64,000 nt of DNA. It comes from JBMOKT01 sp049323895 (GTDB lineage Bacteria > Bacillota > Peptococcia > Peptococcales > BICA1-8). This document shows positions 50,951-59,994 of the stretch, piece by piece. Numbering within the stretch: position 1 is the stretch's first letter; each line of letters begins with the position of its first letter. The stretch is taken from assembly GCA_049323895.1 (NCBI GenBank), contig JBMOKT010000021.1:124001-188000 (forward strand), given 5' to 3'. The notes below the pieces were generated by a model. That model made no database searches, had not been told where the DNA came from, and worked only from the letters and a program-made list of their open reading frames with translations. Made by a program: the position numbers and the translations under genes.

Positions 50951-52476
50951 TTAAAGTGCCTGATTCCTGTAAAGGCCATGTTGATTCCATATTGGTCACA
51001 AGCCTGAATAGAGTCTTCGTCCTTTATGGAACCTCCTGGTTGGATGATGGATTTTATACCAGCCTTTGCTGCTGCTTCCACGGTATCCCTAAAGGGCAGG
51101 AAAGCATCAGAAGCCAGTACAGCACCTTTACACCTTTCACCTGCTTGTTCTATAGCAATCGTCGCCGAACCAACCCTATTCATTTGCCCGGCACCAATTC
51201 CCAATGTTTGTCTATCCTTACTGATCACGATAGCATTTGATTTGACATGTTTAACAATCTTCCAGCAAAAGAGGAGTTCTTCCAATTCCTCTGCTGTAGG
51301 TTGATTCTTTGTTACAATTCTTAACTGCTCAGCATTTATCTGTATTTCATCTTTTTCTTGGACTAAAAAACCGCCGCTGACCTTTTCCACCCAATAGTCC
51401 TTCTCGGGCTTGCTGTAACCCACCTCAATCAGCCTAAGATTCTTTTTTGCGTTTAATATCTCTAAAGCTTTATTGGAAAACTCCGGGGCAATAACTGCTT
51501 CCATAAATGTATCCACTATCTGCAATGCCGTTTTGGAATCAACCCCTTGGTTTAACCCAATTATCCCTCCAAAGGCCGAAATAGGGTCTGCAGAAAGAGC
51601 TTTTTCATAAGCTTGAGCCAGAGACTCACCTATTGCAACTCCACAAGGGTTTGTGTGCTTAATAATGGCTACTGCCGGAACCCCTTTAAATTCTTGCACT
51701 ATATTCCAGGCAGCTTCTACATCGACAATATTGTTGTAAGATAACTCCTTGCCCTGCAATTGCTTTGCTCCAGCCACAGTCCCTCTTATGTTTCCCGGGA
51801 AAGCATAAAAAGCTGCTTTTTGGTGGGGATTTTCACCGTAACGAAGGTCTTGAAGCTTCCGCCCGCCCATGATAAAACTTTGGGAAAACAATTCATTATC
51901 AAAAATACCTGCTAGATAGTTGCTGATAGCTATGTCATATTGGGCAGTATGCCTAAAAGCTTCTAAAGCCAATTCTTTGCGGGTATCTAATTGAATCTCC
52001 TGCTTGTCTCGCAGTTCCTGGATTATGCCTTTGTACCTTTGAGGATTTACCACCACCGCTACCCGCTCATAATTCTTGGCGGCAGCCCTGACCATAGTGG
52101 GACCGCCAATATCGATGTTTTCTACTGCTTCTTCCAAGGTAACCCCTTCTTTTCTTATAGTTGATTCAAAGGGGTATAGGTTTACTGCAACTAAATCTAT
52201 GGGTGTAATACCTTGCTCCTTCAGAACATCAAAATGTGCTTCATTTCCTTTGGCAAGTATACCCCCATGAATATTGGGATGCAGGGTTTTTACCCTACCC
52301 TCCAGAATTTCAGGGAAGTTTGTTACCTGGGAGACAGGTTTAACATTGATGTGATTTTCCTGCAAGGTTTTGTAAGTACCTCCAGTGGAGACAACCTCCC
52401 AGCCTAAACTAACCAGGTCTTTGGCAAATTCCACAACACCTGTTTTATCAGAGACGCTGATAATTGCCCTTTTCAA
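50944..52476 (-). CDS. purH: bifunctional AICAR transformylase / IMP cyclohydrolase
   Basis: Last two steps of IMP synthesis. The 510 residues contain the N-terminal MGS-like cyclohydrolase domain (ISVSDKTGVVEFAKDLVSLGWEVVSTGGT) and the C-terminal transformylase domain with the RYGENPHQKAAFY motif, KHTNPCGVA (catalytic Lys-His) and DAFLPFRDTVEAAAKAG. Complete and of normal length. Its spacers on both sides carry repeats, unlike the tight remainder of the operon. Confidence 0.98.
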   Translation of the reverse strand: MKRAIISVSDKTGVVEFAKDLVSLGWEVVSTGGTYKTLQENHINVKPVSQVTNFPEILEGRVKTLHPNIHGGILAKGNEAHFDVLKEQGITPIDLVAVNLYPFESTIRKEGVTLEEAVENIDIGGPTMVRAAAKNYERVAVVVNPQRYKGIIQELRDKQEIQLDTRKELALEAFRHTAQYDIAISNYLAGIFDNELFSQSFIMGGRKLQDLRYGENPHQKAAFYAFPGNIRGTVAGAKQLQGKELSYNNIVDVEAAWNIVQEFKGVPAVAIIKHTNPCGVAIGESLAQAYEKALSADPISAFGGIIGLNQGVDSKTALQIVDTFMEAVIAPEFSNKALEILNAKKNLRLIEVGYSKPEKDYWVEKVSGGFLVQEKDEIQINAEQLRIVTKNQPTAEELEELLFCWKIVKHVKSNAIVISKDRQTLGIGAGQMNRVGSATIAIEQAGERCKGAVLASDAFLPFRDTVEAAAKAGIKSIIQPGGSIKDEDSIQACDQYGINMAFTGIRHFKH

Positions 52477-52489
52477 AATATCACCACCA

Positions 52490-52775
52490 ATTTTATTTGC
52501 TTTAGTTCATTGGTTATACAGCACGTCCGTGTGACAGCTTGTTAGTTGAATTTAGGGTCCGTAACACCGTGACATTGTTAACCCAAACTATTAACAGTCC
52601 TACTTTTGATTTTTTATGTCACAATGACATCCCTGTAAATTACCTTTTTAACATGTCACGTCAAGAACGCGTGACTTTCTTGTTTTCACGTTCCTTGGTT
52701 TTCTACTAGCCACTAACAACTAGCCACTAGTCACCAGTCACCAATCACTAGTTACTGGGCACTAGCCACTAATAT
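52490..52775. repeat. heptamer tract and repeat sequence between purH and purN
   Basis: From about 52700 to 52775 the minus strand reads heptamers TAGTGGC, TAGTGCC, CAGTAAC, TAGTGAT, TGGTGAC and so on, about ten units in register. The first unit encodes the final codons and stop of purN. 52500-52690 holds GTGACA/GTCACA-rich sequence with no gene. Confidence 0.8.
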
Positions 52776-53367
52776 ATACTTTCCTACCTGTTACTTCGAC
52801 CTTACCCTGAGCAATCAGCTTTACTGCCTGGGGGTAGATTTTATGTTCTTCACGCAAAATTCTTGCTGAAAGGGTTTCTTCAGTATCATCCTCATAAACA
52901 GGCACAACCGATTGCAGGATAATGGGTCCGCTGTCTACACCCTCATCAACAAAATGTACCGTACATCCAGAGAATTTGACACCATATTCCAGGGTCTGCT
53001 TCTGGGCATGCAGCCCTGGAAAGGCAGGCAGTAAGGAGGGGTGGATATTAACTATTTTCTTTCCTGCATATTTTATAAAATAAGGACTTAGGATACGCAT
53101 GAAACCAGCAAGACAAATTAGGTCACATTGATAATCCCTAATTACTGCAAGAATTTCCGATTCAAAATCATCCTGCTTGCCAAAGTTTTTCCGTTCAATT
53201 ATTACAGCAGGAATATTCGCCTCCCTTGCCCTGGTTAAGGCATAAGCATCCTTTTTATCGGTGATAACAACTGATATTTCAAATTCCTGTTTAGCATGAG
53301 CGGCATCCATCAGTGCCTGTAAATTACTGCCCCGCCCCGAGGCTAAAACTGCTATTTTATACACCAT
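52762..53367 (-). CDS. purN: phosphoribosylglycinamide formyltransferase
   Basis: Transfers formyl from 10-formyl-THF to GAR. The 201 residues include VLASGRGSNLQALMDA, LAGFMRILSPYF, the catalytic region KIVNIHPSLLPAFPG and HFVDEGVDSGPII. Asn, His and Asp of the active site are intact. The last residues (ISG-stop) are encoded by the first TAGTGGC-type repeat unit. It follows purM by four bases. Confidence 0.97.
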   Translation of the reverse strand: MVYKIAVLASGRGSNLQALMDAAHAKQEFEISVVITDKKDAYALTRAREANIPAVIIERKNFGKQDDFESEILAVIRDYQCDLICLAGFMRILSPYFIKYAGKKIVNIHPSLLPAFPGLHAQKQTLEYGVKFSGCTVHFVDEGVDSGPIILQSVVPVYEDDTEETLSARILREEHKIYPQAVKLIAQGKVEVTGRKVYISG

Positions 53368-53371
53368 AAGC

Positions 53372-54418
53372 CTATACCTCTTGATATTTTACCCCATTAT
53401 TACCGGGGGCAATCACACCTATCTCAAAAACTTGTTCGTTTATACTCAGGCACAGCTTCTTTATTATTTCAGCCTGTTCTCTATCTGCAATCAAAGCCAT
53501 ACCTATACCCATATTAAATGTCCGATACATTTCTTCCTCTGCAATGTTGCCTATTTCTTGAATAACTTCGAATATAGGAAGTTTAGGCCATGATTTTTTA
53601 TTAATTACCCCCTGACAATTATCCGGCAGTACACGGGGAATATTTTCAGTTAAACCTCCGCCGGTGATGTGAGCCATTCCTTTAATTGTTGCCTTAGCTA
53701 AGATTTGCTGGATAAGGGATACGTAAATTCTGGTAGGTTCCAGCATGACTTCTCCTACAGTTTTCTCTAAATTTGCAATTTTAGCATCCAAAGCAAGACC
53801 GGCTTTTTCGAGAATTACTTTCCTCGCCAGGGAAAAGCCGTTACTGTGCAGCCCAGTGGAAGGAAGCCCTAAAATAACATCACCCTGAATTATTTCTTTT
53901 CCATTGATTATTTTGTTTTTTTCAACAACCCCAACCACAAAACCGGCAATATCATATTCCCCGGCGGGATAAAATCCCGGCATTTCTGCTGTCTCCCCTC
54001 CGATTAAAGCACATCCTGCCTTGCGGCAGCCTTCAGCCACTCCGGAGACAATTTGTGCTACCTGTTGGGGTTCAAGCTTGCCTACGGCAAGGTAATCCAG
54101 AAAGAATAAGGGCTCCGCGCCAGAAACAAGGACATCATTAACACACATAGCAACGGCATCAATACCGATAGTATCATGTTTATCCATCTGAAACGCCAGT
54201 TTTAGCTTTGTTCCCACACCATCTGTGCCCGATACTAAAACAGGTTCCTCGTATTTTTTTACATCCAGGGCAAACAAGCCGCCAAAGCCTCCCAATTCTG
54301 TCAACACCTCTGGGCGAAAGGTATCTTTTACTAAAGGCTTAATAAGCTCAACAGCCTTATTGCCCTTGTCAATGTCAACACCGGCTTCCCGATAGCTTAA
54401 GCTCTCTTTCTTATGCAT
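53372..54418 (-). CDS. purM: phosphoribosylformylglycinamidine cyclo-ligase
   Basis: AIR synthetase, closing the imidazole ring. A 348-residue member of the PurM/PurL ATPase superfamily: SYREAGVDIDKGNKAVELIKP start, GTDGVGTKLKLAF, DAVAMCVNDVLVSGAEPLFFLDY, GGETAEMPG and HITGGGLTENIPRVLP. AAGGGGGAT precedes the ATG, which lies inside the end of purF (22-base overlap). Confidence 0.98.
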   Translation of the reverse strand: MHKKESLSYREAGVDIDKGNKAVELIKPLVKDTFRPEVLTELGGFGGLFALDVKKYEEPVLVSGTDGVGTKLKLAFQMDKHDTIGIDAVAMCVNDVLVSGAEPLFFLDYLAVGKLEPQQVAQIVSGVAEGCRKAGCALIGGETAEMPGFYPAGEYDIAGFVVGVVEKNKIINGKEIIQGDVILGLPSTGLHSNGFSLARKVILEKAGLALDAKIANLEKTVGEVMLEPTRIYVSLIQQILAKATIKGMAHITGGGLTENIPRVLPDNCQGVINKKSWPKLPIFEVIQEIGNIAEEEMYRTFNMGIGMALIADREQAEIIKKLCLSINEQVFEIGVIAPGNNGVKYQEV

Positions 54419-55851
54419 TGTTTATCCCCCTTCCCATTTGGAGTTTCCAGAATGTGTTTGCCAAGTTCTTCAGGCGGAGGAATCACAATGGGATAATCCC
54501 CATCCAGGCAAGCAGAGCAAAAACCCTTATATTTACCCATAGCTTTAAAAAGTCCTTTGTGACTTAAATAATTCAAACTGTCAGCTCCAATATGCTGCCT
54601 GATTTCATCAAGCTGCTTTTGGGCAGCAATTAGCTCTGCCCGCTCTGAAGTATCAATTCCATAGTAGCAAGGAAAGGTAACAGGTGGTGAACTGACCAGC
54701 ATATGAACCTCTAATGCACCATTTTGCCTGAGCATCTCCACCAATTTCTTGCTGGTAGTACCCCGCACTATGGAATCATCAACTATGGCCACCTTTTTAC
54801 CGTCAATCTCCTGCCGTATGGGATTCAGTTTCAGTCTCACACCCAGTTCACGTAAGTTTTGATCAGGCTGAATAAAAGTACGTCCTGCATATCTGTTTTT
54901 TAATAAACCCTGGGCGAATGGTACACCAACAGTCTCGGCATAACCTATGGCAGAGGCAGTACCTGAATCAGGTACAGGGATAACCACATCTACCTGCAGA
55001 GAAGTCTCCTTTGCTAATTGGGCGCCCATATTTCTCCTGGCCCTATTTACACTTATGCCATCAATAATACTGTCAGGTCGGGCAAAGTAGATATATTCAA
55101 AAATACAAACTGCCCCTTGGTCTTTTGTAAAAATGCGCTGGGAGCTCAAACCCTTTTCATCAATTATTACTATCTCCCCCGGCTCTACATCTCTGATTAA
55201 TTGAGCCCCAATAGTATCCAAGGCACAGGATTCGGAAGCCAGAACATAACCTTTATCTCCTAATTTGCCTATACATAAAGGTCTATTTCCAAAGGGATCC
55301 CTGACACCAATCAGCTTTTCCTCAGTCATAATCACCAGGGAATAGGAGCCTTTGATATCTATCATGCATTTCATTAAAGATTCTTCAATGGAATTTTGTC
55401 CATAACGGGCAATCAAGTTTACTATCAATTCCGAATCGATGGTTGATTGAAAAACAGAACCGTTATTGGCAAGTTTATCCCTTAATTCATTGGCATTTGT
55501 TAAATTTCCGTTATGAGCCAGGGCAACACTGCCCTGGAGGTATCTGCATACTAAGGGCTGAGCGTTTAATGCCAGACTTGCTCCAGTAGTAGAATACCGC
55601 ACATGACCAATTGCAATATTCCCCGTCAGATTACAAATGTCTTCTTCGGAAAAAACTTCGGCTACCAATCCCATATTCTTATGAACTTGGATACCTACAC
55701 CGTTGGTTACTGCAATCCCTGCACTTTCTTGACCTCTGTGCTGTAAAGCAAATAAACCATAGTAAGTCAGCCTGGCTACATCCGCCTGGGGGGCATATAT
55801 TCCAAAAACACCGCATTCTTCAGACAGCTTGTCTAGCCTTTCATCAAACAT
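54397..55851 (-). CDS. purF: amidophosphoribosyltransferase
   Basis: Committed step of purine synthesis: PRPP + Gln to phosphoribosylamine. The 484-residue protein is of the Bacillus type: a 12-residue propeptide (MFDERLDKLSEE) precedes the catalytic Cys13 (CGVFGIY), and C-terminal cysteines (FPCYYGIDT, FCSACLDGDYP) can bind the [4Fe-4S] cluster. The PRPP motif is VAIVDDSIVRGTT. Overlaps purL by 19 bases and purM by 22. Confidence 0.98.
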   Translation of the reverse strand: MFDERLDKLSEECGVFGIYAPQADVARLTYYGLFALQHRGQESAGIAVTNGVGIQVHKNMGLVAEVFSEEDICNLTGNIAIGHVRYSTTGASLALNAQPLVCRYLQGSVALAHNGNLTNANELRDKLANNGSVFQSTIDSELIVNLIARYGQNSIEESLMKCMIDIKGSYSLVIMTEEKLIGVRDPFGNRPLCIGKLGDKGYVLASESCALDTIGAQLIRDVEPGEIVIIDEKGLSSQRIFTKDQGAVCIFEYIYFARPDSIIDGISVNRARRNMGAQLAKETSLQVDVVIPVPDSGTASAIGYAETVGVPFAQGLLKNRYAGRTFIQPDQNLRELGVRLKLNPIRQEIDGKKVAIVDDSIVRGTTSKKLVEMLRQNGALEVHMLVSSPPVTFPCYYGIDTSERAELIAAQKQLDEIRQHIGADSLNYLSHKGLFKAMGKYKGFCSACLDGDYPIVIPPPEELGKHILETPNGKGDKQCIRKRA

Positions 55852-58046
55852 GGTATTGCCCCCTTATGCCTGGATTCAATTTCATTCAGGCTAAGATTTA
55901 TTGTAAATTTCTCACCGTTAATAACTAGAGATTTTCCCTGTACAACACCAAGTTTTGTTAAGGGTACAGCATGTTTTTCCACTATTGATTTAAGTTTTTC
56001 CCCTTTTTCCCTGGAAATGCTGATTATTATGCGGGATTGAGTTTCGCCAAAGAGAAGGGCGCTTGGTCTTATATCACTTTCCAGCTTAACCTGGGCTCCT
56101 ATCCCTCCCGCCATACAGCTTTCGGCAAGAGCTACACTTAAACCGCCTTCGCTGCAGTCATGGGCTGAATTTATAATACCTGCTTCGATTAGCTCCAGGG
56201 TACAGCGCTGGAGGGCTAGTTCCTTTTCTAAATCAAGTTCCGGAGGCATTCCAGCTTCCAGCCCATGATACATTGCCAAAAACTCACTGCCGCCTAATTC
56301 ATCCTTTGTTTCCCCTAGTAGATATATGATATCATCCTGGTTCTTAAAGCCCATGGTGCAAACCTTATCTAAATCTTCTAGTAATCCCACCATACCAACT
56401 GTAGGGGTGGGGAATACTGCTTCACCTTTTGTTTCGTTATAAAAGCTGACATTCCCCCCTGTTACAGGGGTACCTAGTACCCGGCAAGCCTCGCTCATAC
56501 CTTCAGCAGCTTCTTTAAACTGCCAAAATATTTCCGGTTTTTCAGGATTGCCAAAATTAATACAATCGGTTATTCCTAAAGGTTTGGCGCCTGTACATAC
56601 TATATTGCGGGCTGCTTCGCTAACTGCAATTTTCCCCCCAGTCTGGGGATTAAGATAAACATACCGGGAATTGCAATCTATGGTTAAAGCAACGCCTTTT
56701 TTTGTTCCTTTAATGCGTACTACCGCTGCATCAGCAGCACCGGGGCGGACTACGGTATTAATACCCACCATATGGTCATATTGATCATATACCCATTCCT
56801 TACTGGCTATAGTTGGCCGGGCAAGAAGATCCAGAAAGGTTTTCTGGTAATTGACAGGTTCAGGAAGATCCTGCAGGTTGCAATTTTGTATCTCTGCCAA
56901 TTTCTCCGGCATTTTTGCTTCCCGATTATAGACTGGACACATTTCCGTCAAACTCTTAGCGGGAATTTCGGCGGCAATGGTATCAGCGTCTTTAATCCTT
57001 AAGATACCATCATCTGTTACTTTTCCTACTACTACTGCATCTAGTCCCCATTTTTGGAAAATTGCTTTTACCTCTTCTTCCTTGCCCATTTTGGGAACAA
57101 CCAGCATCCTTTCCTGGGACTCGGAGAGCATTATTTCATAAGGTGTCATACCCTGCTCTCTTCTAGGAACTAAAGCTACATCTATTTCTATTCCGCTATC
57201 ACCTCTGGATGCCATCTCACAGGACGAACTGGTAATGCCTGCAGCACCCATATCCTGCATCCCAACAACGTAACCTGTTTTAATCAATTCCAAGCAGGCT
57301 TCCATCAGGAGTTTTTCCATAAAGGGGTCTCCTACCTGAACGGCTGGTCTCTTTTCTTCCGAAGAATCATTAAGCTCCTCTGATGCAAAGGAAGCTCCTC
57401 TAATACCATCCCTGCCGGTTTTTGCACCTACTACCATTACCGGGTTGCCTACACCGGAGGCTACCCCTTTTGCCAGGTCCTTGTGCTCTAAAATCCCTAC
57501 ACACATGGCATTTACCAAAGGGTTACCTTCATAGGAAGGATGAAAATATACTTCTCCTCCCACTGTAGGGATGCCAATACAGTTGCCATAACCGGCAATG
57601 CCTGAAACCACCCCGCTGAAAAGATACCTTGACCTGGCACTGCTCAAAGAGCCAAAACGCAGGGAATTTAAGAGGGCAATTGGTCTTGCTCCCATGGTAA
57701 AGACATCCCTGATAATACCCCCTACCCCTGTAGCTGCACCTTGATAAGGCTCAATAGCTGATGGGTGGTTATGGCTTTCAACTTTAAATGCGATGGCTAA
57801 ACCATCTCCTATATCTACTACACCGGCATTTTCCCCCGGTCCTTGCAAAACCTGTGGTCCTTCGGTAGGAAACTTCTTTAATACGGGGCGGGAATTTTTA
57901 TAGCTGCAGTGCTCTGACCACATAACTGAAAACATACCTAACTCTACTTTGTTAGGTTCACGCCCTAAAATTTCCTTAATCAGCTCATATTCATGGTCAG
58001 TAAGCCCTAGTTCCAGCCATGGCGTAAGGTCTTTATTATTTTCCAT
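55833..58046 (-). CDS. purL: phosphoribosylformylglycinamidine synthase, large subunit
   Basis: FGAM synthase catalytic subunit of the small (PurS-PurQ-dependent) type, about 737 residues. Motifs: MWSEHCSYKNSRPVLKKFP, AFKVESHNHPSAIEPYQGAATGVGGIIRD, and CSEGGLSVALAES. The ATG at 58046 has GGGGG eight bases upstream; an earlier GTG at 58055 overlaps that site. The start overlaps the purQ end. Confidence 0.97.
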   Translation of the reverse strand: MENNKDLTPWLELGLTDHEYELIKEILGREPNKVELGMFSVMWSEHCSYKNSRPVLKKFPTEGPQVLQGPGENAGVVDIGDGLAIAFKVESHNHPSAIEPYQGAATGVGGIIRDVFTMGARPIALLNSLRFGSLSSARSRYLFSGVVSGIAGYGNCIGIPTVGGEVYFHPSYEGNPLVNAMCVGILEHKDLAKGVASGVGNPVMVVGAKTGRDGIRGASFASEELNDSSEEKRPAVQVGDPFMEKLLMEACLELIKTGYVVGMQDMGAAGITSSSCEMASRGDSGIEIDVALVPRREQGMTPYEIMLSESQERMLVVPKMGKEEEVKAIFQKWGLDAVVVGKVTDDGILRIKDADTIAAEIPAKSLTEMCPVYNREAKMPEKLAEIQNCNLQDLPEPVNYQKTFLDLLARPTIASKEWVYDQYDHMVGINTVVRPGAADAAVVRIKGTKKGVALTIDCNSRYVYLNPQTGGKIAVSEAARNIVCTGAKPLGITDCINFGNPEKPEIFWQFKEAAEGMSEACRVLGTPVTGGNVSFYNETKGEAVFPTPTVGMVGLLEDLDKVCTMGFKNQDDIIYLLGETKDELGGSEFLAMYHGLEAGMPPELDLEKELALQRCTLELIEAGIINSAHDCSEGGLSVALAESCMAGGIGAQVKLESDIRPSALLFGETQSRIIISISREKGEKLKSIVEKHAVPLTKLGVVQGKSLVINGEKFTINLSLNEIESRHKGAIPCLMKG

Positions 58047-58749
58047 GTAAGCCACCCCCTTCTAACCACTTAACAATTGAAGTAAAGAGATGTTTGCCAA
58101 AATCATTACCCAAGACAGCCTCAGCACACCTTTCAGGATGAGGCATCATACCCAGCACATTGCCTTTTTCGTTTACTATCCCTGCTATATTATCTGTTGA
58201 ACCGTTAAAATTACAGGCAGGAGTTACTTCACCTGCTGGAGTGCTGTAGCGGAATACTATTAGTTTCTTTTCTTTCAGCTCTCTTAAGACCGACTCATCA
58301 CATACATAGGCACCCTCCCCATGGGCCACAGGTATTTTTGCTATTTGCCCTTTTTGATAGTCCAAGGTAAAGGGAGTTTGGTTATTTTCTACACGAAGAT
58401 AGGTATCCCGGCAGACAAACTTTAAGTCCTTGTTACGAACCAAGGCTCCCGGAAGCAACCCTGCTTCTGTTAGAATCTGGAAGCCATTGCAAATGCCTAA
58501 AACCAGGCCTCCGGCTTGTGCAAATTCAATTACTTTGTTCATTATGGGTGAAAAACGGGCAATAGACCCTGTCCGCAAATAATCTCCGTAAGAGAAACCA
58601 CCAGGCAAAATGATACAATCATACTCAACCTTGAATTCTTTCTCCTGGTGCCAAACATAGTCTACTTCCTTTTTTAACACTTCTTTTACCACATGATAAC
58701 AGTCGGCATCGCAATTTGAACCAGGGAATACTATAACTGCAAATCTCAT
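58036..58749 (-). CDS. purQ: phosphoribosylformylglycinamidine synthase, glutaminase subunit
   Basis: Class I glutaminase supplying ammonia to PurL. The 237 residues begin MRFAVIVFPGSNCDADC; the nucleophile Cys sits in VLGICNGFQIL and the His-Glu pair in MMPHPERCAE. The ATG at 58749 follows TGGAGGAAT. It is adjacent to purS and overlaps purL. Confidence 0.97.
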   Translation of the reverse strand: MRFAVIVFPGSNCDADCYHVVKEVLKKEVDYVWHQEKEFKVEYDCIILPGGFSYGDYLRTGSIARFSPIMNKVIEFAQAGGLVLGICNGFQILTEAGLLPGALVRNKDLKFVCRDTYLRVENNQTPFTLDYQKGQIAKIPVAHGEGAYVCDESVLRELKEKKLIVFRYSTPAGEVTPACNFNGSTDNIAGIVNEKGNVLGMMPHPERCAEAVLGNDFGKHLFTSIVKWLEGGGLHGK

Positions 58750-58750
58750 A

Positions 58751-58999
58751 TTATTCCTCCACCAATTCAAAGCGATAGTCTTCGATTACGGGATTTGCCA
58801 AAAGCTTTTTGCACATCTCCTCAACCTGTTCCAAAGCAGTCTGCCTGTTATCAACATCAAAAGACACTTCGAGAAATTTGCCAACCCTAACATCAATAAC
58901 TTCCTCAAAGCCTAAGGATTCTAAGCCTTTTTTTACAGCGGTTCCCTGTGGATCAAGGATGCTAGGCTTTAATGTAACATAGACACTGGCTTTATACAT
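58751..58999 (-). CDS. purS: phosphoribosylformylglycinamidine synthase, PurS subunit
   Basis: The 82-residue bridging subunit of FGAM synthase. The typical pattern KPSILDPQGTAVKKGLESLGF...VRVGKFLEV...PVIEDYRFEL is complete. It directly abuts purC, and its end touches purQ, giving the order C-S-Q-L. Confidence 0.96.
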   Translation of the reverse strand: MYKASVYVTLKPSILDPQGTAVKKGLESLGFEEVIDVRVGKFLEVSFDVDNRQTALEQVEEMCKKLLANPVIEDYRFELVEE

Positions 59000-59710
59000 T
59001 TATTTAACCTCCTTAAGTCGACGCAGGACTTCCTGGTATGCGTCTTCCACTTTACCCAAGTCACGACGAAAACGGTCCTTGTCCATTTTTTCTTTAGTTG
59101 CTTTATCCCAGAAACGGCAAGTATCAGGTGAAATTTCATCGGCAAGTATAATCTCTCCCCCACTGGTTCGACCAAATTCAAGCTTAAAATCCACTAACAC
59201 TATTCCAGCTTTCTCTAAATAAGGTTTTAAAATTTCGTTAATCTTTAGCGCTGTTTCACTAATAAAAGCCATATCTTCATCAGAGGCTAATTCCAAAGCG
59301 GCGATATGATATTGATTAATCATGGGATCCCCTAATGAATCACTTTTTAAGCAAAACTCAAGGACAGTTTTTTTCATTATATGCCCTTCTTCCAAGCCAA
59401 GCCTTTTAGCCAAAGTGCCGGCCGCAATATTACGGACTATAACTTCTACAGGTACTATTTCAACAGCTTTAACCTCCATGGACCTGTCATCTACTTGCTT
59501 AATAAAATGGGTTTTAACCCCCTGTTGCTCAAGGAGCTTAAAAAATATGCTGGTAATTTCATTGTTCATGATACCCTTGGACTGGATTGTTCCCTTTTTT
59601 TGACCATTAAAGGCTGTTGCATCATCCTTATACTTAATCAAATAAACATCTGGAATATCAGTTTTGTATACCTTTTTTGCCTTGCCTTCATACAACATTT
59701 CAAGTTCCAT
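59000..59710 (-). CDS. purC: SAICAR synthase
   Basis: Ligates aspartate to CAIR. The 236 residues include YEGKAKKVYKTD, the ATP-binding KYKDDATAFNG, the aspartate-binding VPVEVIVRNIAAGTLAKR and LVDFKLEFGR, plus ADEISPDTCRFWD. Normal length. A 284-bp spacer with tandem repeats separates it from purB. Confidence 0.97.
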   Translation of the reverse strand: MELEMLYEGKAKKVYKTDIPDVYLIKYKDDATAFNGQKKGTIQSKGIMNNEITSIFFKLLEQQGVKTHFIKQVDDRSMEVKAVEIVPVEVIVRNIAAGTLAKRLGLEEGHIMKKTVLEFCLKSDSLGDPMINQYHIAALELASDEDMAFISETALKINEILKPYLEKAGIVLVDFKLEFGRTSGGEIILADEISPDTCRFWDKATKEKMDKDRFRRDLGKVEDAYQEVLRRLKEVK

Positions 59711-59792
59711 TTTCTTCCCCCCTGTTTTTTTGTGGTTAAATCTTCTTTTGGGACAATTTTTAAGTCCGACAATTCTTTTAGGTCTATCTTGT

Positions 59793-59994
59793 TAGTCTGA
59801 CTTACCTAGAAGTGAATATCTTACGTCTGATGTACTGTTAGGTAAGTTATCGGGGCTGACATACCAGGCAGCATTCTTTTACGTCTGACACAAGCATTTT
59901 TTAACAATATCAGACTAGCAATCTTCACCCAGGAGAATATCAGACAAACAATCTAACCCATGAGTAAGTCAGACGCGTAATCTTCGCCCGGCTG
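59793..59994. repeat. GTCTGAC / CAGAC repeats with about 30-bp tandem units
   Basis: Near purB three imperfect direct units start with CAGAC at 59911, 59941 and 59970, each followed by AATCT and CCC at the same offsets. Nearer purC, GTCTGA occurs in the opposite orientation (59795, 59825, 59883). The last unit touches the purB stop region. Confidence 0.7.
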
